From a virus: a stretch of DNA of 53,360 bases. A model generated the notes under the pieces. That model did not search any database. It worked only from the letters and a program-made list of their open reading frames with translations, and was not told the origin of the DNA. This document shows positions 23,611 to 32,035 of this stretch, one piece after another. The stretch lies in the IMG/VR virus record IMGVR_UViG_3300048694_000840, positions 1 through 53,360 of that record, one strand, 5' to 3'. Both the position numbers and the translations under genes were made by a program. Position 1 is the first letter of the stretch, and every line of letters starts with the position of its first letter.

Positions 23611-25472
23611 TTTTTGCCTGCCTTTTTTCGTTTTATTGTATCGTAGGTATAACCAACTTTATCTTTCGGATTTTCAATCGGTTCTTTGTTGTCTGCACCG
23701 CTTAGTGTTCCAGCAAATCCAGATTCCTGATCGTTTTGAAACCCGTTATATTCATTAATTGTTTTTCTAAACTTACCAAAATTCTTATCTTCTCTGTAAG
23801 TAACATCGCCTAGTCCAGACATAGGGTATACTGTTCCCTGTTGGCGAGTGTCAAATTCAGGACCAATTCCAGATTGGTTTCTCAACCTTTGATTAACTGT
23901 AGGAGAGTCAACAAATCTGTTTTTTTTACTCTTTACTTTTTCTTTGTCTTGTTTGAAGTTGCTTTCTTTTGGCTCTGGGAAGATTTTGATCGACCCCTCT
24001 TTTGCTTCGGAGTAGGTTCTGAAGGTGTAACTTCCTCGCTTGGCGTTTCTGTCCCACTTGATGTTGTCTGCACTGGGGTCTCCTGCTCGATTATCAGCTG
24101 GGATATCTCCTGGACGGTCTGCTGTGGGGCCTGCTCCTGTACGGAGTTTTGGCTCGGAACCGCTGCTGTCCTTTCCGTGAAGTCCAACGGATGGCTTTCT
24201 TCTACTTTCTTTGAGCTTCTGAATAAATCTAGAATCTTTCTTAACATAATTTTGTTCCTCAACAAAAGACTGGTGAATACTATTATTTAGCTTACCGTGG
24301 TTCTCTAACCATAGGTATGCTTCCTCATTTAGAATCTTGATATCAATAAAATCGTTGATACTTTGGTATATATCTGTAATATCTTCTTCTATTTCTTCTA
24401 ACGAACCACTATTGTTCAAACCAATAAAATTTTCAAATTTATTTTGGTATAGTTCTTTGTTAATTTGTGCTTCTTTCCATTTCTTTTGTCTTATGGATTC
24501 AGCAATCATCTTGGTTAATTTTTCGTTGCGTTCTTTACTTGCTTCATTTGAGGCCTCAACAAAAACCATCAATGTGTCATATCCTAGTTCTTCTAGTTCT
24601 TCTTTAATCCAAAACATTTCATTTTGTCTGTCGGCCGGACCATTAATAATCAAAGGCTTACGACTTCTAATTGCTTCTCTACGATAATCAGCAGTTCTTT
24701 CGGCCAATTTTTGTTTGTCCGCTAGATATTCAAAAGCCTGGACCGAGTTGATTTCCACGGCTCTGTTTTCTGCAATAGCTTCACGTAGAATAACATCTTT
24801 ACCAGAACCAGGTCCGCCAGTAACAAAAATGGCTTTGAACATACCACGATTAACATTTTCGTGTAGACCCATGCCACGGCGAACATCATGCATCAATTCT
24901 TTTGCATGTGTATCGGAAACATGGTGAGGAACACCCTGACGGAAAGATGAAAAGTCTTTGTTCTTGGCATGTTCACGCATCTTGGATGCTGACATACCTT
25001 CGGTTCCCTCTGCATCTGGGTCACGGTGACCAGCAGAATGTACAGTTATTTTTTTGAAGTTGTATTCACCATGACCAGCTTTCTTACCGTTATATTTGTG
25101 TAATAAGTCATGGTATTCTTTAACTCTGTCTGAACCACCAACCACATGTAGATGTGTTACACCTTTTTTGTGTAGTTCTGCGGCATGATGTAATAGTGTT
25201 GGTTTTTCTTTAGATGATGATGCAAAGTTGGTTCCTGGAGAATATCTTTTTAGATGTTTAACCTTTTGTTCTCCGCTCAATGGATTCTTTTTAGTATCTT
25301 GTGAGTGTGATGCAATAACGGTATGACCACCACCAACTTTGTGTGCGATTGACTTGACCTTATCTATTAACTTTAGATGGCCTGTTGTAGGAGGATTCAT
25401 GCGACCAAAGGCCAAAACGTGATGTTTTTCCTTGGTTTGATCTTCCTTTAATATTTGTGAAAACGACTTCAT
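23607..25472 (-). CDS. Nucleotidyltransferase-kinase fusion with CTS-like start
   Basis: 621 residues. Starts MKSFSQILKE|D, a capsid-targeting-like peptide with L-x-E. Residues 18-170: nucleotidyltransferase fold with GRMNPPTTGH (T-x-G-H box, 23-32) and GMSASKMR (159-166) in place of the ISSTxxR motif, as in NMN adenylyltransferases. Residues 212-400: P-loop kinase fold with GGPGSGKD (219-226). The C-terminal 220 residues are low complexity and basic. The pairing recalls NadR (NMN adenylyltransferase plus ribosylnicotinamide kinase), but the substrate is unknown. A nested gene overlaps it at 23933-24247. Confidence 0.65.
   Translation of the reverse strand: MKSFSQILKEDQTKEKHHVLAFGRMNPPTTGHLKLIDKVKSIAHKVGGGHTVIASHSQDTKKNPLSGEQKVKHLKRYSPGTNFASSSKEKPTLLHHAAELHKKGVTHLHVVGGSDRVKEYHDLLHKYNGKKAGHGEYNFKKITVHSAGHRDPDAEGTEGMSASKMREHAKNKDFSSFRQGVPHHVSDTHAKELMHDVRRGMGLHENVNRGMFKAIFVTGGPGSGKDVILREAIAENRAVEINSVQAFEYLADKQKLAERTADYRREAIRSRKPLIINGPADRQNEMFWIKEELEELGYDTLMVFVEASNEASKERNEKLTKMIAESIRQKKWKEAQINKELYQNKFENFIGLNNSGSLEEIEEDITDIYQSINDFIDIKILNEEAYLWLENHGKLNNSIHQSFVEEQNYVKKDSRFIQKLKESRRKPSVGLHGKDSSGSEPKLRTGAGPTADRPGDIPADNRAGDPSADNIKWDRNAKRGSYTFRTYSEAKEGSIKIFPEPKESNFKQDKEKVKSKKNRFVDSPTVNQRLRNQSGIGPEFDTRQQGTVYPMSGLGDVTYREDKNFGKFRKTINEYNGFQNDQESGFAGTLSGADNKEPIENPKDKVGYTYDTIKRKKAGKK
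23933..24247 (-). CDS. Candidate nested gene inside the fusion gene
   Basis: 104 residues in the +1 frame of the 621-residue gene, from the ATG at 24247 to 23933. GAGGA lies 8 bases before the ATG, a stronger ribosome binding site than many real genes here. The product starts MLRKILDLFRSSKK, continues with a Gln/Thr/Pro/Glu-rich middle and ends in a Lys-rich tail (KKATSNKTKKK). Local GC content is raised, as expected of dual coding. It overlaps the low-complexity tail of the host gene. Could be chance. Confidence 0.4.
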   Translation of the reverse strand: MLRKILDLFRSSKKVEESHPLDFTERTAAVPSQNSVQEQAPQQTVQEISQLIIEQETPVQTTSSGTETPSEEVTPSEPTPKQKRGRSKSSQSQKKATSNKTKKK

Positions 25473-26665
25473 TTACGTACTTTTAACAGATTAATTTTAC
25501 TGAATTCTTTGCGATTAACTAACTTTGTTGGTTCGCCTGCATGATGAACAACGAATCCTTCTGGATCGGTTCTTTTCATCTTGCCACCACCAATATCTAC
25601 ATGATGTTCTAATCCACTCTCATGTTGGTTCAATGTTCTAACCAACACATCTTTTGCCTGTTGTAGATGATGATGCATCTTCAACAAATTGTCATATTGT
25701 TGTTTATTCTTTTTAATATGATCAACATGCAATTTAGCTTCTGCTTGTTTTCTACCTTGTGCAGCAGGAGTCTTTAACTTTTCACTTGCCTTTTTATACT
25801 TATCCTGTATAAATTTTGACAATCCTTCTGCATTTGGTTTTTCGTCTGTTCTAACTGTATGATTGATGTATTGCTCTAAATGACCGCCTTCACCACTATG
25901 TGGACTTACGGCTGAATACATCTTTTGACCATTCTTATCGTGTATATCTTGTGCGGCTTTGATGTGTTTGTTGAATTCACCTTGGTCATCAACAGAGTAA
26001 TGCACCTGTCTGGTATCATGGTTTGGTGAAATTCTCCAAACATCCGGATTACTCTTAAAGTTATGTAAGTCTGGATGTGGATCGGCAGTCATGGCCTTGG
26101 CAGAATCACCATGGTATTGTGTGTGTACAACAACACCAACCTTAGCTTTACGAACTTTATCTGCTTCATCACCTTTGGCAGTATATTGTATTGTGTTCGG
26201 TGTAAAAGAAACGCCTTGTTTTGTCTCTTTCTTATCATCACCAGAAAACATCATGTCACCTTGATAAACACCGGTTTTTGGTGCAACTTTCTTGAGATGA
26301 TTCAATGCATCATGTAACTTAGCCATCAAACCTGGTGCGTGACCATGGTTTTTTAGTATATCTGCATGTGTGTAGTTTATTTTTGGTGTTTTATTAAAAG
26401 CCGACTTGGATGCAACAAAAAACTTACCATTTTCTGGATGATGACCAAAAACAATAGACGGAGAACCATCATACTTCATGGTCAAATGTGAACTGTTGCC
26501 ACCAGACTTAATATGTTGGTGTGCTTGTTTTAATGCGGCCACGGCATGGTCGAAACCTTCTGCACCTTTCTGCAAAGGTCTATCTTCTGCATGAGTTATA
26601 TGTTTTAGTTTTCCACCCTCAGCTTCTTCAGCCTGTTCACGGATGTATGTGACGAAATTTCTCAT
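25469..26665 (-). CDS. Ligase-like protein with CTS-like start (DUF6267-like)
   Basis: 398 residues. Starts MRNFVTYIRE|Q, a capsid-targeting-like peptide with I-x-E. Follows a conserved T4-like phage family I recall as DUF6267. MKYDGSPSIVFG (63-74) matches motif I of the covalent nucleotidyltransferases (K-x-D-G), VYQGDMMF resembles motif III, PEGFVV (368-373) motif IV, and a Lys-rich segment at the end motif V, as in ATP-dependent DNA/RNA ligases. His-rich. A TATAAATA late box 43 bp upstream supports late expression. Enzymatic activity is inferred. Confidence 0.65.
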   Translation of the reverse strand: MRNFVTYIREQAEEAEGGKLKHITHAEDRPLQKGAEGFDHAVAALKQAHQHIKSGGNSSHLTMKYDGSPSIVFGHHPENGKFFVASKSAFNKTPKINYTHADILKNHGHAPGLMAKLHDALNHLKKVAPKTGVYQGDMMFSGDDKKETKQGVSFTPNTIQYTAKGDEADKVRKAKVGVVVHTQYHGDSAKAMTADPHPDLHNFKSNPDVWRISPNHDTRQVHYSVDDQGEFNKHIKAAQDIHDKNGQKMYSAVSPHSGEGGHLEQYINHTVRTDEKPNAEGLSKFIQDKYKKASEKLKTPAAQGRKQAEAKLHVDHIKKNKQQYDNLLKMHHHLQQAKDVLVRTLNQHESGLEHHVDIGGGKMKRTDPEGFVVHHAGEPTKLVNRKEFSKINLLKVRK

Positions 26666-26707
26666 TGATACCTTTTGAAATGCAACACACTTTGGTTGCC
26701 TGCGGTA

Positions 26708-26715
26708 TATTTATA
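26708..26715 (-). promoter_or_regulatory. Late promoter box TATAAATA
   Basis: Exact T4 late promoter sequence on the minus strand in the 105-bp gap between the glycan cassette and the ligase-like gene, 43 bp before its start codon. It should drive the whole head-protein cluster 26665-18789. Confidence 0.8.
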
Positions 26716-26770
26716 TAAGATTAAAATATATGGTACTAAACTAAACAAATATTGAAACTGATATATAGCG

Positions 26771-27463
26771 TCAATAATACTCAATATTACCATTTCCTGA
26801 TAACCATCCAAAACAATGCAACTGGTCGAATTCGACCAAATATTCTTTCGGAATGTTATGGAAGTGTGCATGTTCAGTATCGAAACCTTGTTGGACTACT
26901 GGTATGTTTTTCCTAATAACTTCAAGATATGTGTCAATAAGTGAAGGACAAAAAGAAAACATTCTGGTAATTAACAGGTCTGATATTGTTTTATGATTCA
27001 TCCAAGTTGGTATTCTTTTCTTGAAAACAAATTTACCAAAGATATCATGTTCTTCAATATCGAAACCGTCCAACAAGACACTTCTACCAGAAAATTTAAA
27101 AATTCTTTTGACCGAACTCATCATTTTGGTTGTGTCTGGATTTTGTCTGAGTGTTTGTAACACTTTATATAACATCAGATTTTCCGCAAGACCTTTTTGG
27201 CCTACCTGAGATAGTTTCATAACATCTTGGTCCATCGTCATATCAATAAAATAATTTGACTTTTCCGCAACAGAAATTTTTTCCAAATCTGTTAATGCAC
27301 GTATAGAAACATCTGCCGTTACAATAATTGCATCAGGAACAATTTTACGGATTGATCTTAATCCATCAACTGTTTGTTGAAATCTTTCACCATCACTAAA
27401 AGGACTCATTAATGGTTTGAGTGCTGATGTTACGATGAACAGGTTTTTGTCAGGTATAATCAT
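26771..27463 (-). CDS. Glycosyltransferase-like protein
   Basis: 230 residues. FSDGERFQQTVDGLRSIRK and the central RIFKFSGRSVLLDGFDI resemble WavE/capsule-type glycosyltransferases that carry an F-K-(I/F)-S-G-R motif. No clear DxD. Last gene of the glycan cassette, overlapping the nucleotidyltransferase-HAD gene by 4 bases. Substrate unknown. Confidence 0.55.
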   Translation of the reverse strand: MIIPDKNLFIVTSALKPLMSPFSDGERFQQTVDGLRSIRKIVPDAIIVTADVSIRALTDLEKISVAEKSNYFIDMTMDQDVMKLSQVGQKGLAENLMLYKVLQTLRQNPDTTKMMSSVKRIFKFSGRSVLLDGFDIEEHDIFGKFVFKKRIPTWMNHKTISDLLITRMFSFCPSLIDTYLEVIRKNIPVVQQGFDTEHAHFHNIPKEYLVEFDQLHCFGWLSGNGNIEYY

Positions 27464-28491
27464 AAAAAATCACTTAATTTGTCATCGTTTCTATAAAGAT
27501 TGATTGCAACGGCTCTTGGATATGGATTAGATTCGTTATAATCATTAATCAATATACGTTTGGAGTTTTGTAGACCACAGATTAAATCGTAACCTACAAA
27601 TCCTAATTTATCAATCATTTCTTTGGTGATGTTGGTATACTCATGTGGTCTTGCTGTTGTAAATATAAACTGAGCACCTTTAGATTGTAATTCCAATAAC
27701 CTCTTAACATTTTTTTCTAGTACAATTGGATCACTTCTGTAATTATTTTGGCCAACACGTGTCTGGTTTTGTATGATAGTTCCATCAATGTCACAGAAAA
27801 TAACTGGCCTGTCATTGTATTCAAACCAGTCTTGTGCGGTACCAACATCAACATAATCCGTAATGTATTTGTTGGTGAATATTTGCATGTTATTGATACA
27901 ACGACCGATCACATCAGATACAAACACTTCTCTATCGGTGTTCAATTCATTAAAAGCCTGTCTATACAACATTGCTGATGAGAATTTGTAACCACCAACA
28001 CAAAATGTATCCGACACAACCTCTTTCTCCACGATATCCGTTATTATACCATTATTGTTAGCAATTGTAAAGCTTTTAGACGCAAGTTTCTTCAGGATTT
28101 CATGTTGTGAAATTTTGGTGACACAAACATAATTGTCACCTTCGGTAATATCATGTTCAAAGAAACTATCACAGTCTTTAATGAATATTTCGGATGTGTG
28201 TAATCCAGAAGCATTAAGTATCTGGTAAACTGTATCAGCCGGACCTCTGGTCGGTTTGTCAATAATCAAATATTCGATGTTGTCCGGCCATTCGTGTTGT
28301 ATTTGTTCAATTACACCATACTTTTCTTGGTGTTCTTTTAGAATACCAAGATGAATTCTAAAACCTTTTTCCCTGAATGGTCTTAGAGCGTTCATCAACA
28401 TCATATCACCTTTGTAATCATACAGGAGATATTTTGGTTTCATATTAGGGAATCTGGTAGAAAGACCAGCTGCAGGTACAATTATTTCCAT
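27460..28491 (-). CDS. Sugar/choline nucleotidyltransferase fused to HAD phosphatase
   Basis: 343 residues. Residues 1-225: NTP-transferase fold with VPAAGLSTRFPNMKPKYLL (signature G-x-G/S-T-R-x-x-x-x-x-K), as in LicC phosphocholine cytidylyltransferase and sugar-1-phosphate nucleotidyltransferases; a conserved IKDCDSFF gives the metal-binding Asp. Residues 230-343: HAD domain with FCDIDGTI (D-x-D-x-T) and FTTARP. The fusion would activate a small metabolite with CTP or UTP and dephosphorylate a precursor or product. Overlaps the kinase gene by 10 bases. Confidence 0.75.
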   Translation of the reverse strand: MEIIVPAAGLSTRFPNMKPKYLLYDYKGDMMLMNALRPFREKGFRIHLGILKEHQEKYGVIEQIQHEWPDNIEYLIIDKPTRGPADTVYQILNASGLHTSEIFIKDCDSFFEHDITEGDNYVCVTKISQHEILKKLASKSFTIANNNGIITDIVEKEVVSDTFCVGGYKFSSAMLYRQAFNELNTDREVFVSDVIGRCINNMQIFTNKYITDYVDVGTAQDWFEYNDRPVIFCDIDGTIIQNQTRVGQNNYRSDPIVLEKNVKRLLELQSKGAQFIFTTARPHEYTNITKEMIDKLGFVGYDLICGLQNSKRILINDYNESNPYPRAVAINLYRNDDKLSDFL

Positions 28492-29225
28492 AATCTATGA
28501 ATCTCTTTCATTAAAAAATTGTAATTATCATCACCTTGTTCACAATATTGAATCACTCTCAACAACATCAATATCAATAGTGAATCATCAACATCTTGTG
28601 AAAAAGCATGTTTGATTTTTGAATTCAATATCTCCAACTTAGTATCTAGTTTAACTTCCGAGTTGCGTAGAAACCATTTACATTCTATATCTTGCCTCAA
28701 TTTGGCCAAATCAAACACATAAGAATCATATTCTGTTGTAACAGGATCAATCATAACGAAACCGGTGTTTGTGTGCAATATATTTTCTAGTGTGAAGTCG
28801 CCGTGATATGTAGACTTGGGAAGAATCTTTGGTAATTTTGCAATCAAATCATACTTAGTAAACGGCATATCTTTTGATTTATCCAGCCAGGCCAGTTTAC
28901 TAAAATATGTTTCTGTATAGTCTTTCATTTCAGAATCACAAGAAAAATCATCCATCGTTCGATTGATGAAATTAAAAAGTTGATTGATGTTATTATGAAT
29001 TAGATAATTTTCCATATCGAGACCATGAATATATTCCATGAGCAAAGTATCATCTATTGTTAAATAGATTTTTGGAACATGATAACCCATTTTATACAAT
29101 GTGGACATTCTTTCCACATTTCTACTGGTGTTACCTACCTTTTCAACACAATAGACGCCTTCAATCTCTTTCAAATAAACTTTTGAACCGGAATGGCCTC
29201 GTAATTCTTTAATTATTTTTTCCAT
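28482..29225 (-). CDS. Aminoglycoside/choline kinase-like protein (LicA-like)
   Basis: 247 residues. Protein-kinase-like fold: YHGDFTLENIL (Brenner-type H-G-D-x-x-x-x-N catalytic loop, about 139-149) and MIDPVTTEYDS (metal-binding D of I-D-P). The N-terminal lobe has a Lys/Glu pair consistent with ATP binding. Choline, ethanolamine and sugar kinases share this layout. Together with the neighbouring nucleotidyltransferase it suggests a Lic-like activation route. Confidence 0.7.
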   Translation of the reverse strand: MEKIIKELRGHSGSKVYLKEIEGVYCVEKVGNTSRNVERMSTLYKMGYHVPKIYLTIDDTLLMEYIHGLDMENYLIHNNINQLFNFINRTMDDFSCDSEMKDYTETYFSKLAWLDKSKDMPFTKYDLIAKLPKILPKSTYHGDFTLENILHTNTGFVMIDPVTTEYDSYVFDLAKLRQDIECKWFLRNSEVKLDTKLEILNSKIKHAFSQDVDDSLLILMLLRVIQYCEQGDDNYNFLMKEIHRLWK

Positions 29226-29896
29226 TGTTCTATATCATCACGAATCAAAGAATGCCATGTTCCGTTATATGGTCCTGGTGGAAATGGATTATTCATATTG
29301 ACATAGACTAGATTTTCACCACAAAGGCCATGATATCTTAGATTGGCTTGCATTAGGTTTTCACCAATGAAAGTTGCACCATTTTCATAATAGTCATCTA
29401 TGCGTTCAAAGGTAGACATGTATTTCTTCATGTTTTCCTGTGAACTAAATGCAAATTGATCGTTACCAAAGTCTCGTTCTGGTACCATACGACAATTTGG
29501 TATGTACAGTTTTGAATTATCCAATTCCGCAAAAGGTATTACCACATTCAATGCATAATCCGTTCTTGTGGAAATAACCCAATCATATTGTCCATCGATA
29601 AGTTTCAACACTTCATTCTTAGAATAAAACATTGAATAGGTGAATCGTGGTGGATGTTTGACTGCATCTGGTGTTCTGGTGTAGATTGTATCGTAGTTGC
29701 CCATGAGTTTATCTTCAAAAAGATAATCTTTAGGTTTATACAAATCAATTATGCTGGTTTCACCTTCAACTGCCGTTCTTTTCCAACTATGAATGTAAAC
29801 ATCCACATCATAATGATCCAAAAGATTGCGTTTGAAATATTCATAACCTTTCTCAAAGGACCTAACTTGGCCGGAAAAACATAATGCAATTTTCAT
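29213..29896 (-). CDS. Glycosyltransferase-like protein
   Basis: 227 residues from the ATG at 29896. MKIALCFSGQVRSFEKGYEY and YDVDVYIHSW are typical of a phage/bacterial family of putative glycosyltransferases (GT-A-like) in surface polysaccharide loci. WVISTRTDYAL supplies the region expected to bind the sugar nucleotide. Overlaps both neighbours. Confidence 0.6.
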   Translation of the reverse strand: MKIALCFSGQVRSFEKGYEYFKRNLLDHYDVDVYIHSWKRTAVEGETSIIDLYKPKDYLFEDKLMGNYDTIYTRTPDAVKHPPRFTYSMFYSKNEVLKLIDGQYDWVISTRTDYALNVVIPFAELDNSKLYIPNCRMVPERDFGNDQFAFSSQENMKKYMSTFERIDDYYENGATFIGENLMQANLRYHGLCGENLVYVNMNNPFPPGPYNGTWHSLIRDDIEQWKK

Positions 29897-30462
29897 TTGA
29901 TCCAATACCAAACATCACATTCTGTTGTTAAAATTTCTTTACCAACTTTAGCGGCAAATTCTTTGGCTGCACGATTGACACCTTCAATTGCAGTGAAATC
30001 ATGGCCAGCAAAGACACCACCAGGTTTTACTTTTGAATAGTAGTTTGCACAATCGATTGTTAATTGTTCGTATGTGTGTAGACCGTCAATAAAAACCAAA
30101 TCATAATGTTCATCGTCAAACAAACCAACAGCATCATCTGATGTTTTACGGATGTGTGTAAATCTATTTGAATAACCTTTTAATCGGTTATTCATTTTTT
30201 GACACATTTCTTCACGTTCATTCATCAATCTGCCATTCCAGTCCTGATATTCCATGTATGGATCAACAGAGAACAATGTTAAATCTGGATTAGAATCCAA
30301 CAAAAAGTTGGCTGTATCTCCAATATCACATCCAATTTCAATCACAAGTGGATAAGACATATCTTTGACTAACGCACCCAAACCATAACCAGAACATTTA
30401 AAAGTTTGTTGTTGAAAACCAAAGGATTGGTTCTCTGTATTAAAAACAATCACATCACTCAT
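29893..30462 (-). CDS. SAM-dependent methyltransferase (class I)
   Basis: 189 residues. VIEIGCDIGDTANFLL (motif I, SAM binding), LFSVDPYME (acidic end of strand 2), DLVFIDGLHTYEQLTID (motif IV) and VKPGGVFAGHDF (motif VI) fit the Methyltransf_24 group, which often methylates sugars in glycan clusters. Predicted to modify a sugar or small metabolite in this cassette. Confidence 0.8.
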   Translation of the reverse strand: MSDVIVFNTENQSFGFQQQTFKCSGYGLGALVKDMSYPLVIEIGCDIGDTANFLLDSNPDLTLFSVDPYMEYQDWNGRLMNEREEMCQKMNNRLKGYSNRFTHIRKTSDDAVGLFDDEHYDLVFIDGLHTYEQLTIDCANYYSKVKPGGVFAGHDFTAIEGVNRAAKEFAAKVGKEILTTECDVWYWIK

Positions 30463-30464
30463 GA

Positions 30465-31322
30465 TTAAACCTTATATACGAACAAATCACTTTCATTTTT
30501 TTGGCCAAATTTTTCTTGGACGAACTTTTTCCATTCAGGAACACGATCATATTGGTGAACAATTGCATACACATATTGGTCGTGTGTTTTTACTAATCCA
30601 TCCTGAAATACAGGTTCGGCAGAAAGTAATTTTGGTCTGAAATCTTCAATCTTTTTAGGATCAGCAACAGTTCCTGCTTCACAAGCCCAATGATATGATG
30701 GCACCACCATATCTTTAAATGGTTGTGTATTGATTAGAACATTAAACACGGCCTGATCACAAATTGGAATTGGTCTGTTAACTGCATTTGTGAAAATATT
30801 AAAAACCATATCTTTTACATAATCCGAATAACCACCAAAAGTTCCGACATTATATATTGGCATATTTTTAAATAGTTCATGTACATATGGTCCATAAGAT
30901 TGATAAAGATTTTCGTTACCCCAAGGTTCATCACAATATCTTAATGATTCGCCTGCAATAACCATTCTTAAATTTCCTGGTGAATCAAAAGCCGTTTCAA
31001 AAAATTCAAATGGACTCTTTTGAAAATAAACATCTTTAACATCCGTTACCACAACGTAAAGATAGTTTGCCCAAAAGTTTCTCAGATATTCATAGATATA
31101 AAGAAAACGATATACGTGAATAGGAATATTATTGTTTTTGGCCATAGGAAAAACAATTACTCCTTGTTCCTTCAACCATTCAATAGTTTCTTCGGTTGTT
31201 TCACCTGCACACAAAACAACATCGCAATTTTCACCGCCATGTTCTTTTGCAGACAAAACCCAAGGTTTCAACTCATTAATACCATAATTAGTAAAACCAC
31301 CAATAATTAAATTTTTATCCAT
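30465..31322 (-). CDS. GT-A-like glycosyltransferase
   Basis: 285 residues. YLYVVVTDVKDVYFQ has a hydrophobic strand ending in D-x-x-D, the expected metal/nucleotide site of GT-A enzymes. NVGTFGG and CDQAVFNVLI resemble acceptor-site segments of this group. Three bases separate it from the methyltransferase. Specificity unknown. Confidence 0.65.
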   Translation of the reverse strand: MDKNLIIGGFTNYGINELKPWVLSAKEHGGENCDVVLCAGETTEETIEWLKEQGVIVFPMAKNNNIPIHVYRFLYIYEYLRNFWANYLYVVVTDVKDVYFQKSPFEFFETAFDSPGNLRMVIAGESLRYCDEPWGNENLYQSYGPYVHELFKNMPIYNVGTFGGYSDYVKDMVFNIFTNAVNRPIPICDQAVFNVLINTQPFKDMVVPSYHWACEAGTVADPKKIEDFRPKLLSAEPVFQDGLVKTHDQYVYAIVHQYDRVPEWKKFVQEKFGQKNESDLFVYKV

Positions 31323-32017
31323 GGGAACTCTCCATTATATTTTTGTTTCATAATTTTATTGCCGTTTAAAAAGAATTCTGCATTAACAGAACCAGGATTT
31401 CCATCAACACGATAGTTAACTGTATATTTACCAGTACAATCAAATTTAGGAAAATGTTGAGATAACACCGAGAAAAATACTCTATCTTGACCCCAACCGC
31501 CATGCCAAACTTGTGCTAATTTTATCGCAACCGATGTTTTTATGCAATAGCAATTAGTATCTATGTGATTTACTCCGTGATATGTTTGCCATTTACCAAG
31601 AGATTCGCAATCATCATTACAAATATAATCACCATCTTTGAAGTGTATTCTTCGGAGAGAATAGGACCAATCCAGGCCATTTTTCTCAATCGTATCTATA
31701 CAAGACTGTACATGGTTGGGTTCAAACCAACAGTCTTGGTCTAGGTAAAGTACATAATCGGTATTGATTAAATGTGTAAATGCAGCATACACACGATGGC
31801 CATAAAAACCATTGGCACCGACATTTGTTGGTAACAAACACTTTTCTAAATTTTTTTTGGAAAGAAAATCATCAGTAATCAATCTTGTTTTCGAATGATG
31901 TTGTATACCATCAGCAACAACATAACATTTTGTTTCATAAGTTTGATTCAAAACGCTGCCTACAGCATCTTTCAACTCCGGTGAACCCGTAGTTGGTATA
32001 ATCACAGTTGCACTCAT
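31307..32017 (-). CDS. Glycosyltransferase family 2
   Basis: 236 residues. TVIIPTTGSPELKDAVGSVLNQTY (family 2 start), then VLYLDQDCWFEP with the D-x-D metal site (LDQD), and a W-G-x-D acceptor region (GGWGQDR). Transfers sugar from a nucleotide donor. First sugar gene of the cassette; overlaps the next gene by 16 bases. Confidence 0.8.
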   Translation of the reverse strand: MSATVIIPTTGSPELKDAVGSVLNQTYETKCYVVADGIQHHSKTRLITDDFLSKKNLEKCLLPTNVGANGFYGHRVYAAFTHLINTDYVLYLDQDCWFEPNHVQSCIDTIEKNGLDWSYSLRRIHFKDGDYICNDDCESLGKWQTYHGVNHIDTNCYCIKTSVAIKLAQVWHGGWGQDRVFFSVLSQHFPKFDCTGKYTVNYRVDGNPGSVNAEFFLNGNKIMKQKYNGEFPWIKI

Positions 32018-32035
32018 AACATCCTTTAATTAATT

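Noticed and set aside
26662-26871. 69-codon frame across the gap between the ligase-like gene and the glycan cassette
   Set aside because: It overlaps the late promoter and the neighbouring gene, with no ribosome binding site.
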